The translations under genes were made by a program, and so were the position numbers. Below, in pieces: positions 1 through 9,851 of a stretch of 64,000 nt of DNA (position 1 is its first letter; every line of letters starts with the position of its first letter). This stretch comes from Colocasia esculenta. Its lineage: Eukaryota > Streptophyta > Magnoliopsida > Alismatales > Araceae. The DNA lies in assembly GCA_014218235.1 (NCBI GenBank), contig CM024760.1, forward strand, positions 66,714,961 through 66,778,960. Reading direction: 5' to 3'. The notes under the pieces were generated by a model. The model made no database searches. It had not been told where the DNA came from and saw nothing but the letters and a program-made list of their open reading frames with translations.

Positions 1-395
1 ACTGGCCTTGACGGCTTGTTAACCAAAGAAGCTCGAGTCTTGACTTTTGACTGACCTTGACGGCTTGTTAGCCAAAAGACATGGATTTTGACCTTTGACT
101 GGCCTTGACGGCTTGTTAGGTCTGAATTTTGAGCTTTTTGACTGGCCTTGACGGCTTGTTAACCAAAGAAGCTCAGGTCTTGACTTTTGACTGGCATTGA
201 CGGCTTGTTAGCTAAAAGACATGGATTTTGACCTTTGACTGGCCTTGACGACTTGTTAGCCAAAAGACGTGGGTTTTGACATTTGACTGGCATTGACGGC
301 TTGTTAGCTAAGAGGTCTGGATTTTGAGCTTTTTTTTTTTTTTTTGACTGGCCATGACGGCTTGTTAGCCAAAGAAGCTCGGGATTTGACTTTCT
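1..395. repeat. Tandem repeat, about 50-bp unit, 8 copies (3' UTR of element A)
   Basis: The core CTGGCCTTGACGGCTTGTTA recurs near positions 2, 52, 100, 140, 191, 240, 288 and 347, each followed by a variable AAAGA...TTTTGACTTTTGA tail. The array continues past the window start. Such arrays in Tat/Ogre 3' UTRs are known seeds of plant satellites; that this one has amplified elsewhere is not shown here. Confidence 0.9.
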
Positions 396-999
396 TTTTT
401 TTTGAACGAGAGTTTTCTCTTTTGTTTGGGTTCTCATTCTCTCTCTTTCTTCGAGAAGAGTTCGAGTTTTCCACACTTCTTATAAGGGCGGAAAGACACA
501 CTCATCGTTGTCTCAGTCATAGCCCCAGAATTGGATTGTTCATTTAAATGAACTTAAGGGTTGTTTCGTCACTGACAACTCTTGTGTCTTTCCTTTTATA
601 AGGAGTGCGGGATAACTCAATCTTGCTCTAAGAAAGGTCGAGAAAGTACCCTCTTTTTTTTTTGATATACCAATTGTGATGCCCTTTTTTTTGTTTTCAC
701 CACAATTGGCCCCTTCTTTCTTTTGCCTGCACGTCCTTTCGGATTTTCATGCAGCAGGGTTTCCCGTTTTTGCCTGAGGCGCCCTTTCGGGTTTTCACCT
801 CAGTTGGGTTTTAGGCATTTTTACCCTTGATCCATTTTAACAGAGTAATGGATCAAGTCTGCCGAGGCACCTCGTTTTTAAGCCCTTTTTTTTTCTTTTT
901 TTTTATTCATTTAGAAGATATTGCAGCGAGAACACTTCTATATCTTTAGTATGTACCAAAGTCGGATCCACCTGTTGCATTGTGTAGATGTACTCACAC
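396..999 (-). other. 3' UTR of element A with inverted-repeat array (670-856)
   Basis: Non-coding stretch between the integrase stop and the tandem repeats. It is pyrimidine-rich on the plus strand. It holds consecutive inverted repeats: CCAATTGTG/CACAATTGG (670-678, 701-709), an imperfect CCTGC pair (726-758), CTGAGGCG/CACCTCAG (774-781, 796-803) and TTGATCCATT/AATGGATCAA (827-836, 847-856). The first three share a loop of the type CCCTTT...TTTTCA. No ORF of interest is seen. Confidence 0.7.
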
Positions 1000-2290
1000 T
1001 CAGGAGTATAGTACAGTTTCATGTGTCTGCCATTTAAAGGCGGGAACATAACATTTCCCTTTTTGGTCGACTACTGTGTAGACGCCACCTTCAAACACTT
1101 TGTCGACCACAAATGTGCCAAGCCAATTGGCTATGAATTTGCTTTTGGGACGAGAGGCCATGACGTCTTTTTGCTTGACCATGACAAGATCTCCATTTTT
1201 AAAAGCTCTTTCTTTCACTAACTTGTCAAAAACGCGGGACATCTGTGCTTGATAATTTTGAAGACGTTGATATACAACCAAACGCTTTTCTTCCAAATTT
1301 GACAGCTCTTCAAGCCGTCTTTCAATTTAGCTCCCCTCATCAGTAGGAAGCCCGTAGTGGAGAGCTACCTTATAAGATGAGAGCTCAATTTCAACAGGAA
1401 TGACTGCTTCGGTCCCATAGACTAGGGAAAAGGCGAGCATCCCGTAGGAGTTTTGTAGGTGGTGCGATAGGCCCATAGAGCTTCATGCATCTTTTCGTCC
1501 CAATCGCGCTTTCGGCAATTTACCAATTTGACCATGAGCTTGCATAGAGTTTTGTTGAAGGCTTCGGCTAACCCATTGGCTTGGGGATAATAAATCGTTG
1601 ATGTCCTCCACTCTATATGGAATTTTGTTATCAATTTGTATATTGTTTGATTTTGGAATGGAGTGCCATTATCAAATATGATTCGACTTGGAACCCCGAA
1701 TCGATATATAATGTGGTGTCGGACAAAGCGCGCCACCGCTTCTCCAGTAGTTTCTTTCGAAGGTATGGCCATTGGCCTCGGCCCATCTTGAGAAATAATA
1801 TGTGGCAGCAAGTATATGTTTGTATCCTTTGGAGGATGTGGGGAGGGGACCCACTATGTCCATTCCCCATTCAGCAAATGGCCATGTAGTCGTTGCTGGA
1901 TGGAGCTTGCTTGGTGGTTTTCTTGGCACGGCCCATAAGTCTGGCATTAGGGGCAGGTTCGAGCAAACCGCTCGCAATCTGCAAACATTGTTGGCTAATA
2001 GAAGCCTTTACTTTTTATGTTGATTTTTATTTTTGAGCCAGATTGATGGGCTCCACACAGTCCTACATGTACGCATGACCATCTTGGCTTCTTTCGGGGA
2101 TAGGCATCGGAGTAGTACTGACTTGTTCTTTTCATGTGTAAACTTATATAATATGTCATTTATCAATTTGTAGGAAGCGGCTCTTCGTAGTAGTTGCACT
2201 TGCTCCCCTCTTTTGTCTGGTAGCCAATCATTTTTTATTTTGATGATGGGAATACGCCAATCATCTTCTTCTTGACTTTCATTTTCTTCC
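1000..2290 (-). pseudogene. Integrase of element A (broken)
   Basis: Retroviral-type integrase, the part of the polyprotein that joins the cDNA to chromosomal DNA. The N-terminal zinc-binding region is around 2030-2130 (LLRCLSPKEAKMVM). The first catalytic Asp lies in WGMDIVGPLP (frame 1672-1977). The second Asp (DNGTPFQNQ) and the Glu region (PQANGLAEAFNKTL) are in 1422-1811. The C-terminal part with GDLVMVKQK is in 1000-1296. At least three frames are needed to read it, and in the NGLAEAFNKT motif the usual catalytic Glu context is altered but a Glu is still present. It follows the second RNase H, as expected for Tat elements. Frameshifts may be real decay or sequencing indels. Confidence 0.85.
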
Positions 2291-2320
2291 AGTACATTTG
2301 CCTCGAAGGTTGTCAAACCA

Positions 2321-2830
2321 TCAAGGCGATTCAGGGTGCTTGGAAGCAATCTTTTTTATGGTAATTCCCAATTCACCTTCGGGGAGAAGTTTAAGGGCAA
2401 ATGCAAGTTTGGCTAATGCGTCAGCCTGCGAGTTTTGACTTCTTCTGACATACTCTATTTTGAAGTGGTAGAACCTGTCGCTGAGTCTTGTAGCTGCCTC
2501 AAAGTAGGCTTTCAATTCTTCTTTTTGGACTTCAAAAAATGCCCAACATTTGTCTGACGACCAGCAATGAATCGCCAGACATTTCAATGCATCTTGTGCC
2601 CATTTCCAGGGCGATTTCCAAGCCAACTATGAGGACTTCATATTCTGCTTCATTATTTGTGAAGGATTCCATAAGAGTACATGAATAGTGCAATATCCCT
2701 TTTTCTGGGGTCATAAGGACAATTCCTGCCCCTGCCATATTTGTTGATCTGCCCTCAGCCTTCAGAGAAGCTCGTGCAGCCCCATCACAATATAATTGTC
2801 AATATTCAACTTGAGTTTCTTGTGCTTCAT
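2321..2830 (-). pseudogene. Second (archaeal-like) RNase H domain of element A
   Basis: An RNase H fold lying between the regular RT/RNase H remnant and the integrase. Visible motifs are LYCDGAARAS (about 2790-2760, first catalytic Asp), GAGIVL (2735-2715), FTNNEAEYEVLI with the catalytic Glu (about 2665-2630), MSGDSLLVVRQM with an Asp, and NSQADALAKLA near the C-terminal end. A duplicated RNase H of this type before the integrase is a diagnostic character of the Tat lineage. Frames 2532-2738 and 2321-2626 overlap, so one frameshift separates the halves. The domain completes degradation of the RNA template; here it is a relic. Confidence 0.8.
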
Positions 2831-3330
2831 AAGTTTCTTGAGCGGAGAACACCTCTTCGTCAATCAATTCTGTATTCAGGGGGGAGTCTTTTGGCACTAG
2901 ATGGGCTGCTAAGCACTCTGCCATACGCTGCCCCTTTTTTTCTCTCTCTTCTTTTCTTTTATTTTTCTTTTCTTTCATCTCTCTTTTTTTATTTTAAAGC
3001 TAGTAATACCCCCCAGTGATGTACACATGGCCGCAATTAAAGGCTTGCCCTTGATAGGTGCCCCCAGCATAGGAGGATTGAGCAAATATTGATTTTGTCA
3101 AAGACTTTCTGACATTCGTTGTCCCATATCGATGGGGCTCCTTTCTTTGTCAGTTTTCCTAAGGGTTGATACCTTTCACTCTTGCTCTCGGAAGGATAAG
3201 CCTTTTCTTGAATTTTCTTTGGGTTTTTGAACAACCCTTATTTCATTTGTGGAGAGATCCTCGTCCATCTGGGCGTCATTCTCATCCATCATTGTTTCAA
3301 TTATTGGAAGCTTTATGCTGACCATATTTA
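2831..3330 (-). pseudogene. RT/RNase H junction remnant of element A; RT core deleted
   Basis: Minus-strand translation shows LGKLTKKGAPSIWDNECQ (about 3165-3110), the well-known boundary between RT and RNase H in gypsy polyproteins. It is followed, one frame over, by LNPPMLGAPIKGKPLIAA (about 3075-3020). Upstream there is no palm domain and no YxDD box: the frame goes directly into IRVVQKPK-type sequence that belongs before RT. The simplest reading is an internal deletion of most of RT. 2930-3000 is a purine-rich linker (minus strand). Confidence 0.7.
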
Positions 3331-4437
3331 CAACATAGTGAACTGCAGGACCTTCCCATGTCTCTCATCCAAGACCTCTTCTGTCGTTGTGGGGGAATGG
3401 TGGTTGCCCCCTGACATTGGTAGGGTACCATATTGCTTGATATAGCTCAGCTCTCGTTCGACTTTGAACTTGAATATTTTGCTTCCGGCATATTGCCTTT
3501 ATATGCTCTGGCATGTCTTTCAGATCTTCGACCATTTCCTTCAACTTAATAATGGCATCTTTTAGCCAAAATCATTTGGAGGCTGTTTGGATATAGGCTT
3601 CCCTTTATTGCACACTATTGGCTATCCTTCGGCATGGTAGGCCACAAAAGAATTTTAGAGGCTCTAGTGTGTGGACCTCCTGTGGATTGTCGTTTGTATA
3701 TGACTTAATGGCAGTGGTATGCCAACTTCTATTACTTGGCTGATGGCATTAGTTCCAAGCTTGACAATAGGCCTATGCAGATGTAATGGCCTTCGCTCAG
3801 GATCCACCAACTGCATGCTGAGCTTTAATGTCGTTGTTGTTTCTTTATTGACAGTGATTTTCTTTTCTTTTTGGAGATGCCCCCACTATTTCTTTGCCTT
3901 TGTTTGCCTTGTTAAGGGGGCATCATTTTTGCTAAACCCTTGCATGTCTGTGGTGGAGGGAGGATTGCAGCATTGTCGCCCCTTTCCGGCTCACGTTCTT
4001 TTTCTAGAGGAAGTTGTCAGCTCTGAGGGGTACCAAACCCTTTGCCCCCTCCTTAATTGGTGTTTGAGATGGTTTCTCATTTATTGCCACCACGAGCATT
4101 GGCTTATTTATCTCAACAGCAGATTCTTCCTCTTCTCAATCTTCTTTTGATTTTTTTATTTCCTTCTCAAGATTGCCAATTCTTGGAGGATTGTTTCTTT
4201 TTCTATTTCCTTAGGTGGGGCGACGCCACCGAGGTATGACTTTCTAGGTCGTTCTTTCTTTTGGAGTTTCTTAGGGGCTGGCCTTTTGTTTGTATTCACC
4301 AGGGTCCCGCTAGCTTCTTCTTGCTCATGGTGGAATGTTGCCCGAATAGCACCTTCCACTACCTCCCTCGGGAGTGATATGTAACGACTCTGGACAGCTC
4401 ATCTAGCTATCCAACCTGCGCCATTTGTGCTTGGCCT
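3331..4437 (-). pseudogene. Degenerate protease/linker region of element A
   Basis: Between gag and the RT remnant the minus strand keeps short polyprotein-like stretches, such as LKLSMQLVDPERRPLHLHRP (about 3820-3760) and PRKSYLGGVAPPKEIEKE near 4240-4190, but no continuous frame. By position this is where protease lies. I cannot point to a clear D-S/T-G active site, so the protease call rests on position. Confidence 0.5.
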
Positions 4438-7194
4438 TCATTGGGACCTAGCCTGGGCCATAACATGGATCACGTTGGCAAAAAATGTGAGTTTTGGTTG
4501 TTGGTATGGCTTTGGTGGATTCACCAAGTGCTCAGCCATGTCAATAATTCCAGCTTGCATTAGTTTTTCTACTCGATTTTTGAACAGATAACATTTTTCT
4601 AAAGTGTGACCCAACACGCGATGATATGGGCAATAATTGGGTTTGTCCACCATTGCTGCTTCTTCTGGGCGCTTGGGCTCTGGGAGTGTCATGAGATTCT
4701 CTTGGAGACATATGTCCAACAACTCTCTGGTGTGCTCCCTAGTAAATGAGTAAGAGGTGTTGAGCCTCTCACTTAGGGTGGGGGCTGATCTCCTTTCTTC
4801 TTTCTTTGAATTTGAAGAGGCGGGGGTATCTCCCTTGCCCCCAGCTTTCTTCAGGGCTGCCGAAAAGTCCACGGTATTTACTTCTCGTGACCTGGTGTTT
4901 TCGTCTTTAGAAAATTTACCCCTTCCATATGAAGCAGTGGGATTTTCGTTAAAGAAGATTTCTATCTCTGCCACTGTGTTGTTGAGATATTCAAATGTCC
5001 GGATATTGGCCCCTAAGAGCTTTTCCTTGATTTCTGGCTTCAGACTTCTTTGGCATAGTTTCACCGCATCTTCATGTGCCGGTGGTTGTTCACATCTCAT
5101 GCTCATGTCACGCCATCTTTTGATGAAGTCCAGAGCAGACTCATTTTTATTTTGTTTTAAGGATATGAGTTCTGCTAAAGTGACTCTTCTTTCTGTCACT
5201 CTAAAGCGTTCAAAGAATTTTCTTTGCATATCTTCCCAACCAACTATTGAGTTGGGCTTCAGTCGGGCATACCATTGAAAGGCTGACCCAGTAAGTGATG
5301 TTGAAAAGTACCTCAAAAGGTATGACTCTTCAGTTGCCAGTTCTCCCATGATGCTCGTGTAATGGGCTATGTGTTCATAGGGGGACCCATCCCCATTGAA
5401 TTTTGAGAATTTAGGGACCTTTGGGTGTTCTGTTGGGAGCTTTTTAAAGAGATGGTGTACAGGGTATGGTACCCTATACAGGTCATAGGTGGCAGACCCC
5501 TCGTTCTGCTCAGCCATCTTTGCTTCAATTATTTGTTCAATCATGGCCCTCTGGGAGACCATTGTTCCTTCAAATGAAGTATTTAATTGCGGTGCATCAT
5601 GCCTTTGTTTTGTGACATGCACTTCTTGAGTTTCCCCATGGGTTGAATTTGGATTTTCAATTGGTTGTTCGGCCAGAGGTTCTGTGCGAGGTGTATTTGG
5701 TAGCACGCTCCCAGGCTGGGGTGCCATTATAGGCAATGCTGGTTGGCTTGCTTGTTGAAGTTGCTGAGGCTGTAATATCTGTTGTGCTTGTTGTGGAGGC
5801 TGAAGTGGTGGTGATGATTGTGGTGGCAGTGGCGCCGCCATTCCTAATTGTTGCATAAGGCTTTCCAACATAGCCTTTAGCTTCTAATTTTATTGCATTA
5901 CCATTTCTAGATTTGGCGATGAGGGTACCCTGATATTAGGGTTTTCAGCAGGTCGACCCTGATCCAGAGGGTGATTTGATGTGGTGGCAATGTCGGCAGC
6001 CCCCATGCCTCCTTCATTTTGGTGTGGTAAGTCCACCTCCACATTTACCAGGTCAAGCCAGGCTCGAGCTTGCTCCCTTCTGCGATTAGATATCGTGGGA
6101 TGTTGCTCCATATTTAAGGTTTCTACCTGGTCAGCTATGGCAGACAAATTGATGTTAGAGGCATAGCATGTGTATATCCGCATGCCTTCTTCAGTGATCC
6201 ATACTGTTCTTCTCTTCTTCTGCCTAGGGCGTATAGTGGCACCCAGGCGTTGGAAAACTAATTTTCTAGGGATAACATCATCCCTCTTGTGTTCTTCTGA
6301 CTTAAAATTTTGCCCTGTCTCCGGGCTTGCTTGTCTTCTTTCTTGATATACCCCTTTCCTTTTAAATCTTCTTTGTAGATCAACAGATAAGGAACGAGTG
6401 CATTCTTTGGTCCGAGACTCTTGGGAAGGTTCCCTTTGTCTGTCTGGGACATTTCTTCTTCTGAAAGCTTGCCACTTTGCTGGGTCTTGCTTCATGACCG
6501 CTCTTGTATTTTTCCGCCCTACAAGAGATTCTAGGGCCCTTGTCCTTCAGAATTCTTGGGCTTCTTCTTTAGTGACCCACACCTGTTTGACACGAGGTGG
6601 GCTATATATCTCATCCTTTTCAGTATTAACTTTGTACTTTTTGAAGTTTACATTGTCAAATTTGGGGTTCTTGATTTCAGCTTTCCTCCATTGTTTCTTT
6701 ATATTTTTCACTTTGAAATTTGGCTTGTCTTGCCGCACTTTAGGTAGTATGCCGAAACTGTTCTTTACCGGCACGGTAGCTACATGCCACTCCGATATCA
6801 TTAGAGTCTCGCTTCCATCCAAGCGGATTCGGAGATCGCCAACTCGGACAATCTTTCCAGAACCTGAAATGCCACGTATTGTGGGCTTCTTGTTAGACTT
6901 GCGCATTCTGTTCTTTCCAGCAGTTGAAGTGTTGGTGAAGTTGATAGCATAGGTTGTGAACATTTGTGTCAAGTTGGCCTCCTGAGCTTGAGGCTCTTCT
7001 TTTGCTTGTTTCGCTTCGTGGGCCTTGGCAATAGTAGGTAATATGGCCGGTATCACGCCCAAGAAGTATGGAGATTCCACCACAAGGGGAAAAGCTCCAA
7101 ACTTGGTCGGTGTTGTGAGATAGCCATTCCTTATGTGGTCCTGGACCATAAGCGGGCCGAAGACCACCCCCGGAGTATGAGCAAGAGCTGCCAT
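4438..7194 (-). pseudogene. Gag polyprotein of element A with long N-terminal extension; one frame, three stops
   Basis: A single minus-strand frame runs from the Met at 7194 to 4438 (about 918 codons), broken only by in-frame stops at 6547-6549 and at 5887-5889 plus 5881-5883. The C-terminal third is a typical plant retrotransposon gag capsid (PF03732-like): FSKFNGDGSPYEHIAHY, LTGSAFQWYARLKPNSIVGW, RFRVTERRVTLAELISLKQ. It ends in a CPYHRVLGHTLEKC C/H-box like the zinc knuckle. A Gln/Pro-rich segment (about 5700-5830) precedes it. The N-terminal 430 residues are basic and not recognisable, resembling the extra ORF ahead of gag in Ogre-type elements. The stop at 6547 (TGA followed by AGG) could come from CGA by deamination. 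Gag is far better preserved than pol, so the element may have been copied in trans. Start chosen at 7194 because upstream codons overlap the PBS. Confidence 0.75.
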
Positions 7195-7281
7195 TGCAGA
7201 GTTATGACCTGCACAAAAAATTAAAATGTGAGTACATCTTATTGTTAGGGTGTTGTCTGATGGAGAGATGAAGGGAAGGGA

Positions 7282-7301
7282 GGTCCCCAGTAGAGTCGCC
7301 A
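7282..7301 (-). other. Primer binding site of element A
   Basis: The minus strand reads TGGCGACTCTACTGGGGACC four bases inside the LTR end. TGGCGACTC...GGGGA is the form of PBS usual in Tat/Ogre elements; I recall it as tRNA-Arg-like but cannot confirm the tRNA here. Confidence 0.7.
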
Positions 7302-7949
7302 TCTTTGTGAGAATATTTTTTAACATTTAAAATTTTTAATTTATCTTTGGATTTGATTTTGATTTATTTGGGTTTTATTTATTTACATAGACATAGTCTT
7401 ATTTAGTTCATTTGACCTCCCCCACTAACTGCGGTTAGTGTTAATTATATCAGTACAAAGGCTGAATACCCTTGATTAGCCATCAGACAAACCCGTTGAA
7501 ATAAAAGAACGTGACTCACATTTGAATGAAATGAATTATACATGAAAGAAACACAGTTGCAAACATGCAGTTCATTTTTTTGTAATTTTTTGATATTTAT
7601 TTCATTTTTTATTGATTTTTAAATTCATTTTCTCAGTTTTTGGTATTTTAGAATTATTGATTCCATTTATTTAAACATTTTCGTTATTTATTTATTTAAA
7701 TTAGGATTATATGGATTAAATTAATATTTTCATTTATTTAGTTGATTTAAATGGGGATTAAGTTAAGGTGGATCAAAAATGATGTGAGACATGACTTGTT
7801 TGTTGATTTTATGTTATTGAAAATTAGATGACAATGTTTGTGAAATATTTTATTAAGGTTGGTTGAAAAATTGGTTAGTTTGGTTAAGAACCAAGTAGCG
7901 AAGTGTTAAAATAAACGTAACACTACGTGTGATTATTCGTATAATGGGC

Positions 7950-8150
7950 GATTAACAATTAAAAATAGCCCAATGGGCCCATTAAACATCGCGGATGGAG
8001 ATATATCAAAGACCGGCCCATTAACCATCATTGGGCCCATTAAACATCAAGCAACATGATCATTAATAAAGCATAACACAAGTCTGGCCCAATAAGCAAT
8101 TTGTGCCCAATAAGAATTTAGCCCAATAAAAGGGAAGCCCAATGGACCTT
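7950..8150 (-). promoter_or_regulatory. Cluster of TGGGCC/ATTGGGC motifs in LTR A
   Basis: On the plus strand GCCCAATA/A or GGCCCATTAA occurs about eight times in 200 bp, at 7968, 7974, 8014, 8033, 8087, 8106, 8121 and 8138 approximately. TGGGCC/T (site II-like) boxes bind TCP factors in plant promoters. These lie downstream of the likely TATA box, so a promoter role is uncertain. Confidence 0.4.
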
Positions 8151-8172
8151 GCTTAATACTTGAGAAAATTAA

Positions 8173-8260
8173 ATCGTGCCTTGCACGATATTCTTTAGGG
8201 CTGCCTTGCAGACCCTTTTCCTAGACTGCCTTGCAGTCTCTTCCCAGAGCCTTGCTCTGG
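8173..8260 (-). other. Four consecutive 17-nt hairpins with invariant loop in LTR A leader
   Basis: Plus-strand inverted repeats, all 7-bp stem + CTT + 7-bp stem. They are ATCGTGC/GCACGAT (8173-8189), GGGCTGC/GCAGACC with one mismatch (8198-8214), AGACTGC/GCAGTCT (8223-8239) and CCAGAGC/GCTCTGG (8244-8260). Start spacing is 25, 25 and 21 bp. In the transcript every loop is AAG inside a GC-AAG-GC core, while the outer five stem pairs differ but stay paired. Confidence 0.9.
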
Positions 8261-8579
8261 TTTTCAGCCTTCAAAAATCCCCCCTTTGGCCTGGGCGCCC
8301 CCCTCTCTTTTATAGTGGGAGGAGAGAATGACCATGGCAGGAAGGTTTATGGATCTCCCCCGGAGGTCTGCATACCTCTCTAGGGGGTTTTACACAATTT
8401 TTCGATTGCGTATTTGCATTTTAGTTCACCCTTTTATTTTTCTTTCTATTTCTCCTTTCCTTTTTTCTGTTTGGCCTTCCCAATTTGGCCTGCGCGAAAC
8501 AGGGCAAGGAGAGAGGAGGGCGCGCGGCCTCCCTTCTCCTTCTCCCTTCCTGCCGGCGGCGGCTCCTCCAGGAGATAGC

Positions 8580-8790
8580 GAAGGCGGCGGTGCAGCAGGG
8601 CGAGCAGCAGCAGCAGGAGCAAGCAGGGGGGGACAGGCGGCGGCCACCCCAAGCAGGTGCGACGGCGGCAGCATCAGCGGCAGTGGCGCAAGGAGCAGCA
8701 GCAGCGGCGGTGGCGCAAGAGAACAGCAGCAGCGGCAGTGGCGCGGGGAGTAGCAGCAGCGGCGGTGGCGCAAAGGAACCCCCTGCGCAT
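8580..8790. repeat. GC-rich CAG/GGC-type repeats in U3 of LTR A
   Basis: Imperfect 27-28-bp units built on GCGCAAGGAGCAGCAGC...GGCGGTG repeat about four times between 8660 and 8790, preceded by CAG-rich sequence. Open frames exist in several phases on both strands because of composition. No protein family is recognised, so I treat it as repeat. Confidence 0.6.
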
Positions 8791-9044
8791 AGGACTTCGT
8801 CTTCCTCTTCCTCTGTTCTGCTAGCGGCAGGGAAGGGACCAAGAAGCAACAGCAGCTAGGTCAAGATAGGCCCACAGAGGTGAGGGTTTCCCTTTTTTTT
8901 TTCTTTTCTTATGTTTTTCTTTTGTCTTCTTTTCTTCTTCTTCTTTTCTTTGGGCAAAAACCGGCACAACAGGGTGGCAGGATCGACCCTTTATACAAGT
9001 GTGAAGTATATACTAATGTACAATATCTTATTTATCTAAACATC

Positions 9045-9783
9045 ATTTAAGTAAATGTTAGTATTTGTAGTTTCATTTCTTAAGATATTACATGAAAATA
9101 AGAAAGTACCCCCCATTTGAATCCAATAAAAATATCAAAAAAAAATCATATCTCTTACCAATAAAAAGTCAACTCTCCCATCCAAGAAGAAAATCGTGAT
9201 TTTGGTGATTCTATCAAAATCAAGGTTCGCCGCATCGGGGAATCGGGGCGAATCAGATTTTTCCTAATTCGCCACGATTTGCCAGAATCGGACCGATTCG
9301 CATGGGAATCGAGCGAATCGGGTTTCTCCTGATTCGCATCGATTCGCCCGAATCGGACCGATTCGATCCAATGCGCCAAACCATGATCAAAATAGCGTCT
9401 TTCTAATTCATTATAATTTGGTCTATCTAAAAATTTCATAATTCAAATAAACCTAATAGAACACTAATGTTAGAGAAGTGACTCCCTTGGAGAAGTCACA
9501 TGTATGTTTGACTTTTTTCACCGGACTTTGAATTTTTAGTGTTCTATTAGGTTTATTTGAATTATGAAATTTTTAGATAGGTCATATTATGAGGAATTAG
9601 AAAGATGTTATTTTGATAGAATCACCAAAATTGTGATTTTCTTCTTAGATGGGAGAGTTGACTTTTTATTGGTAAAAGATATAATTTTTTGATATTTTTA
9701 TTGGATTCAAATGGGGGTATTTTCTTATTTACATGTAATATCTTAAGTAAATGAAACTACAAATAATAACATTACTTAAATAA
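9045..9783. mobile_element. Foldback element with about 248-bp inverted arms
   Basis: The left arm (9045-9466, after removing the MITE at 9221-9385) is the reverse complement of the right arm (9537-9783) over nearly its whole length. For example, CCCATTTGAATCC at 9112 pairs with GGATTCAAATGGG near 9702, and AACCTAATAGAACACTA at 9450 pairs with TAGTGTTCTATTAGG at 9537. The loop is 9467-9536. No coding capacity. Probably a non-autonomous foldback or MITE; the family was not identified. The short frames in the arms are not genes. Confidence 0.85.
9221..9385. mobile_element. 165-bp hAT-type MITE nested in the foldback left arm
   Basis: This segment is absent from the right arm and is flanked by the direct repeat ATCAAAAT (9213-9220 and 9386-9393). 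An 8-bp TSD is typical of hAT elements. Its ends are imperfect inverted repeats: CAAGGTTCGCCGCA and, reversed, CATGGTTTGGCGCA. The core is repeats of GAATCGG/CCGATTC. Comparing the two foldback arms proves insertion into a pre-existing arm. Confidence 0.8.
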
Positions 9784-9785
9784 GG

Positions 9786-9851
9786 CCTGGAATCGGAGTG
9801 GACTCAACCTGGAATCGGCCTGGACTCAGCCTGGAATCGGCCTGGATTCAG
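9786..9851. repeat. 22-bp tandem repeat, 3 copies
   Basis: CCTGGAATCGGCCTGGACTC(AG) repeats at 9786, 9808 and 9830 with one or two changes. It adjoins the foldback end, and the following 9852-9950 is rich in CCGATC/GATCGG. It may be the edge of another small element. Confidence 0.8.

Larger units (their letters stand above)
1..8971 (-). mobile_element. Element A: Tat-type Ty3/gypsy LTR retrotransposon, defective, left end outside the window
   Basis: Read on the minus strand the order is LTR (8971-7306), PBS, long gag frame, degenerate protease region, RT/RNase H remnant, second RNase H, integrase, then a long 3' UTR with tandem repeats running off the left edge. Gag-RT-RNaseH-second RNaseH-integrase order with a tandem-repeat-bearing 3' UTR is the known layout of the plant Tat/Ogre lineage. 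No RT catalytic core is recognisable, so the copy cannot be autonomous. The 3' LTR is not in the window, so neither LTR identity nor TSD can be assessed. Confidence 0.85.
7306..8971 (-). mobile_element. 5' LTR of element A (about 1.67 kb)
   Basis: Bounded next to the PBS by ...TCTCACA (minus strand end at 7306) and, less surely, by TGTTGTGCCGG starting at 8971. A TATA-like CTATAAAAG lies on the minus strand near 8310-8322, so everything below about 8290 is transcribed leader. The leader carries four small hairpins (8173-8260) and a cluster of TTATTGGGC-type motifs (7960-8150). U3 (8330-8880) is GC-rich with trinucleotide-like repeats. The right boundary is a guess based on TG...CA ends only. 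Confidence 0.6.

Noticed and set aside
8421..8859. Several Ala/Gln/Ser-rich ORFs
   Set aside because: Produced by CAG/GGC-type repeats in the U3 of an LTR; all frames open, no family recognised.
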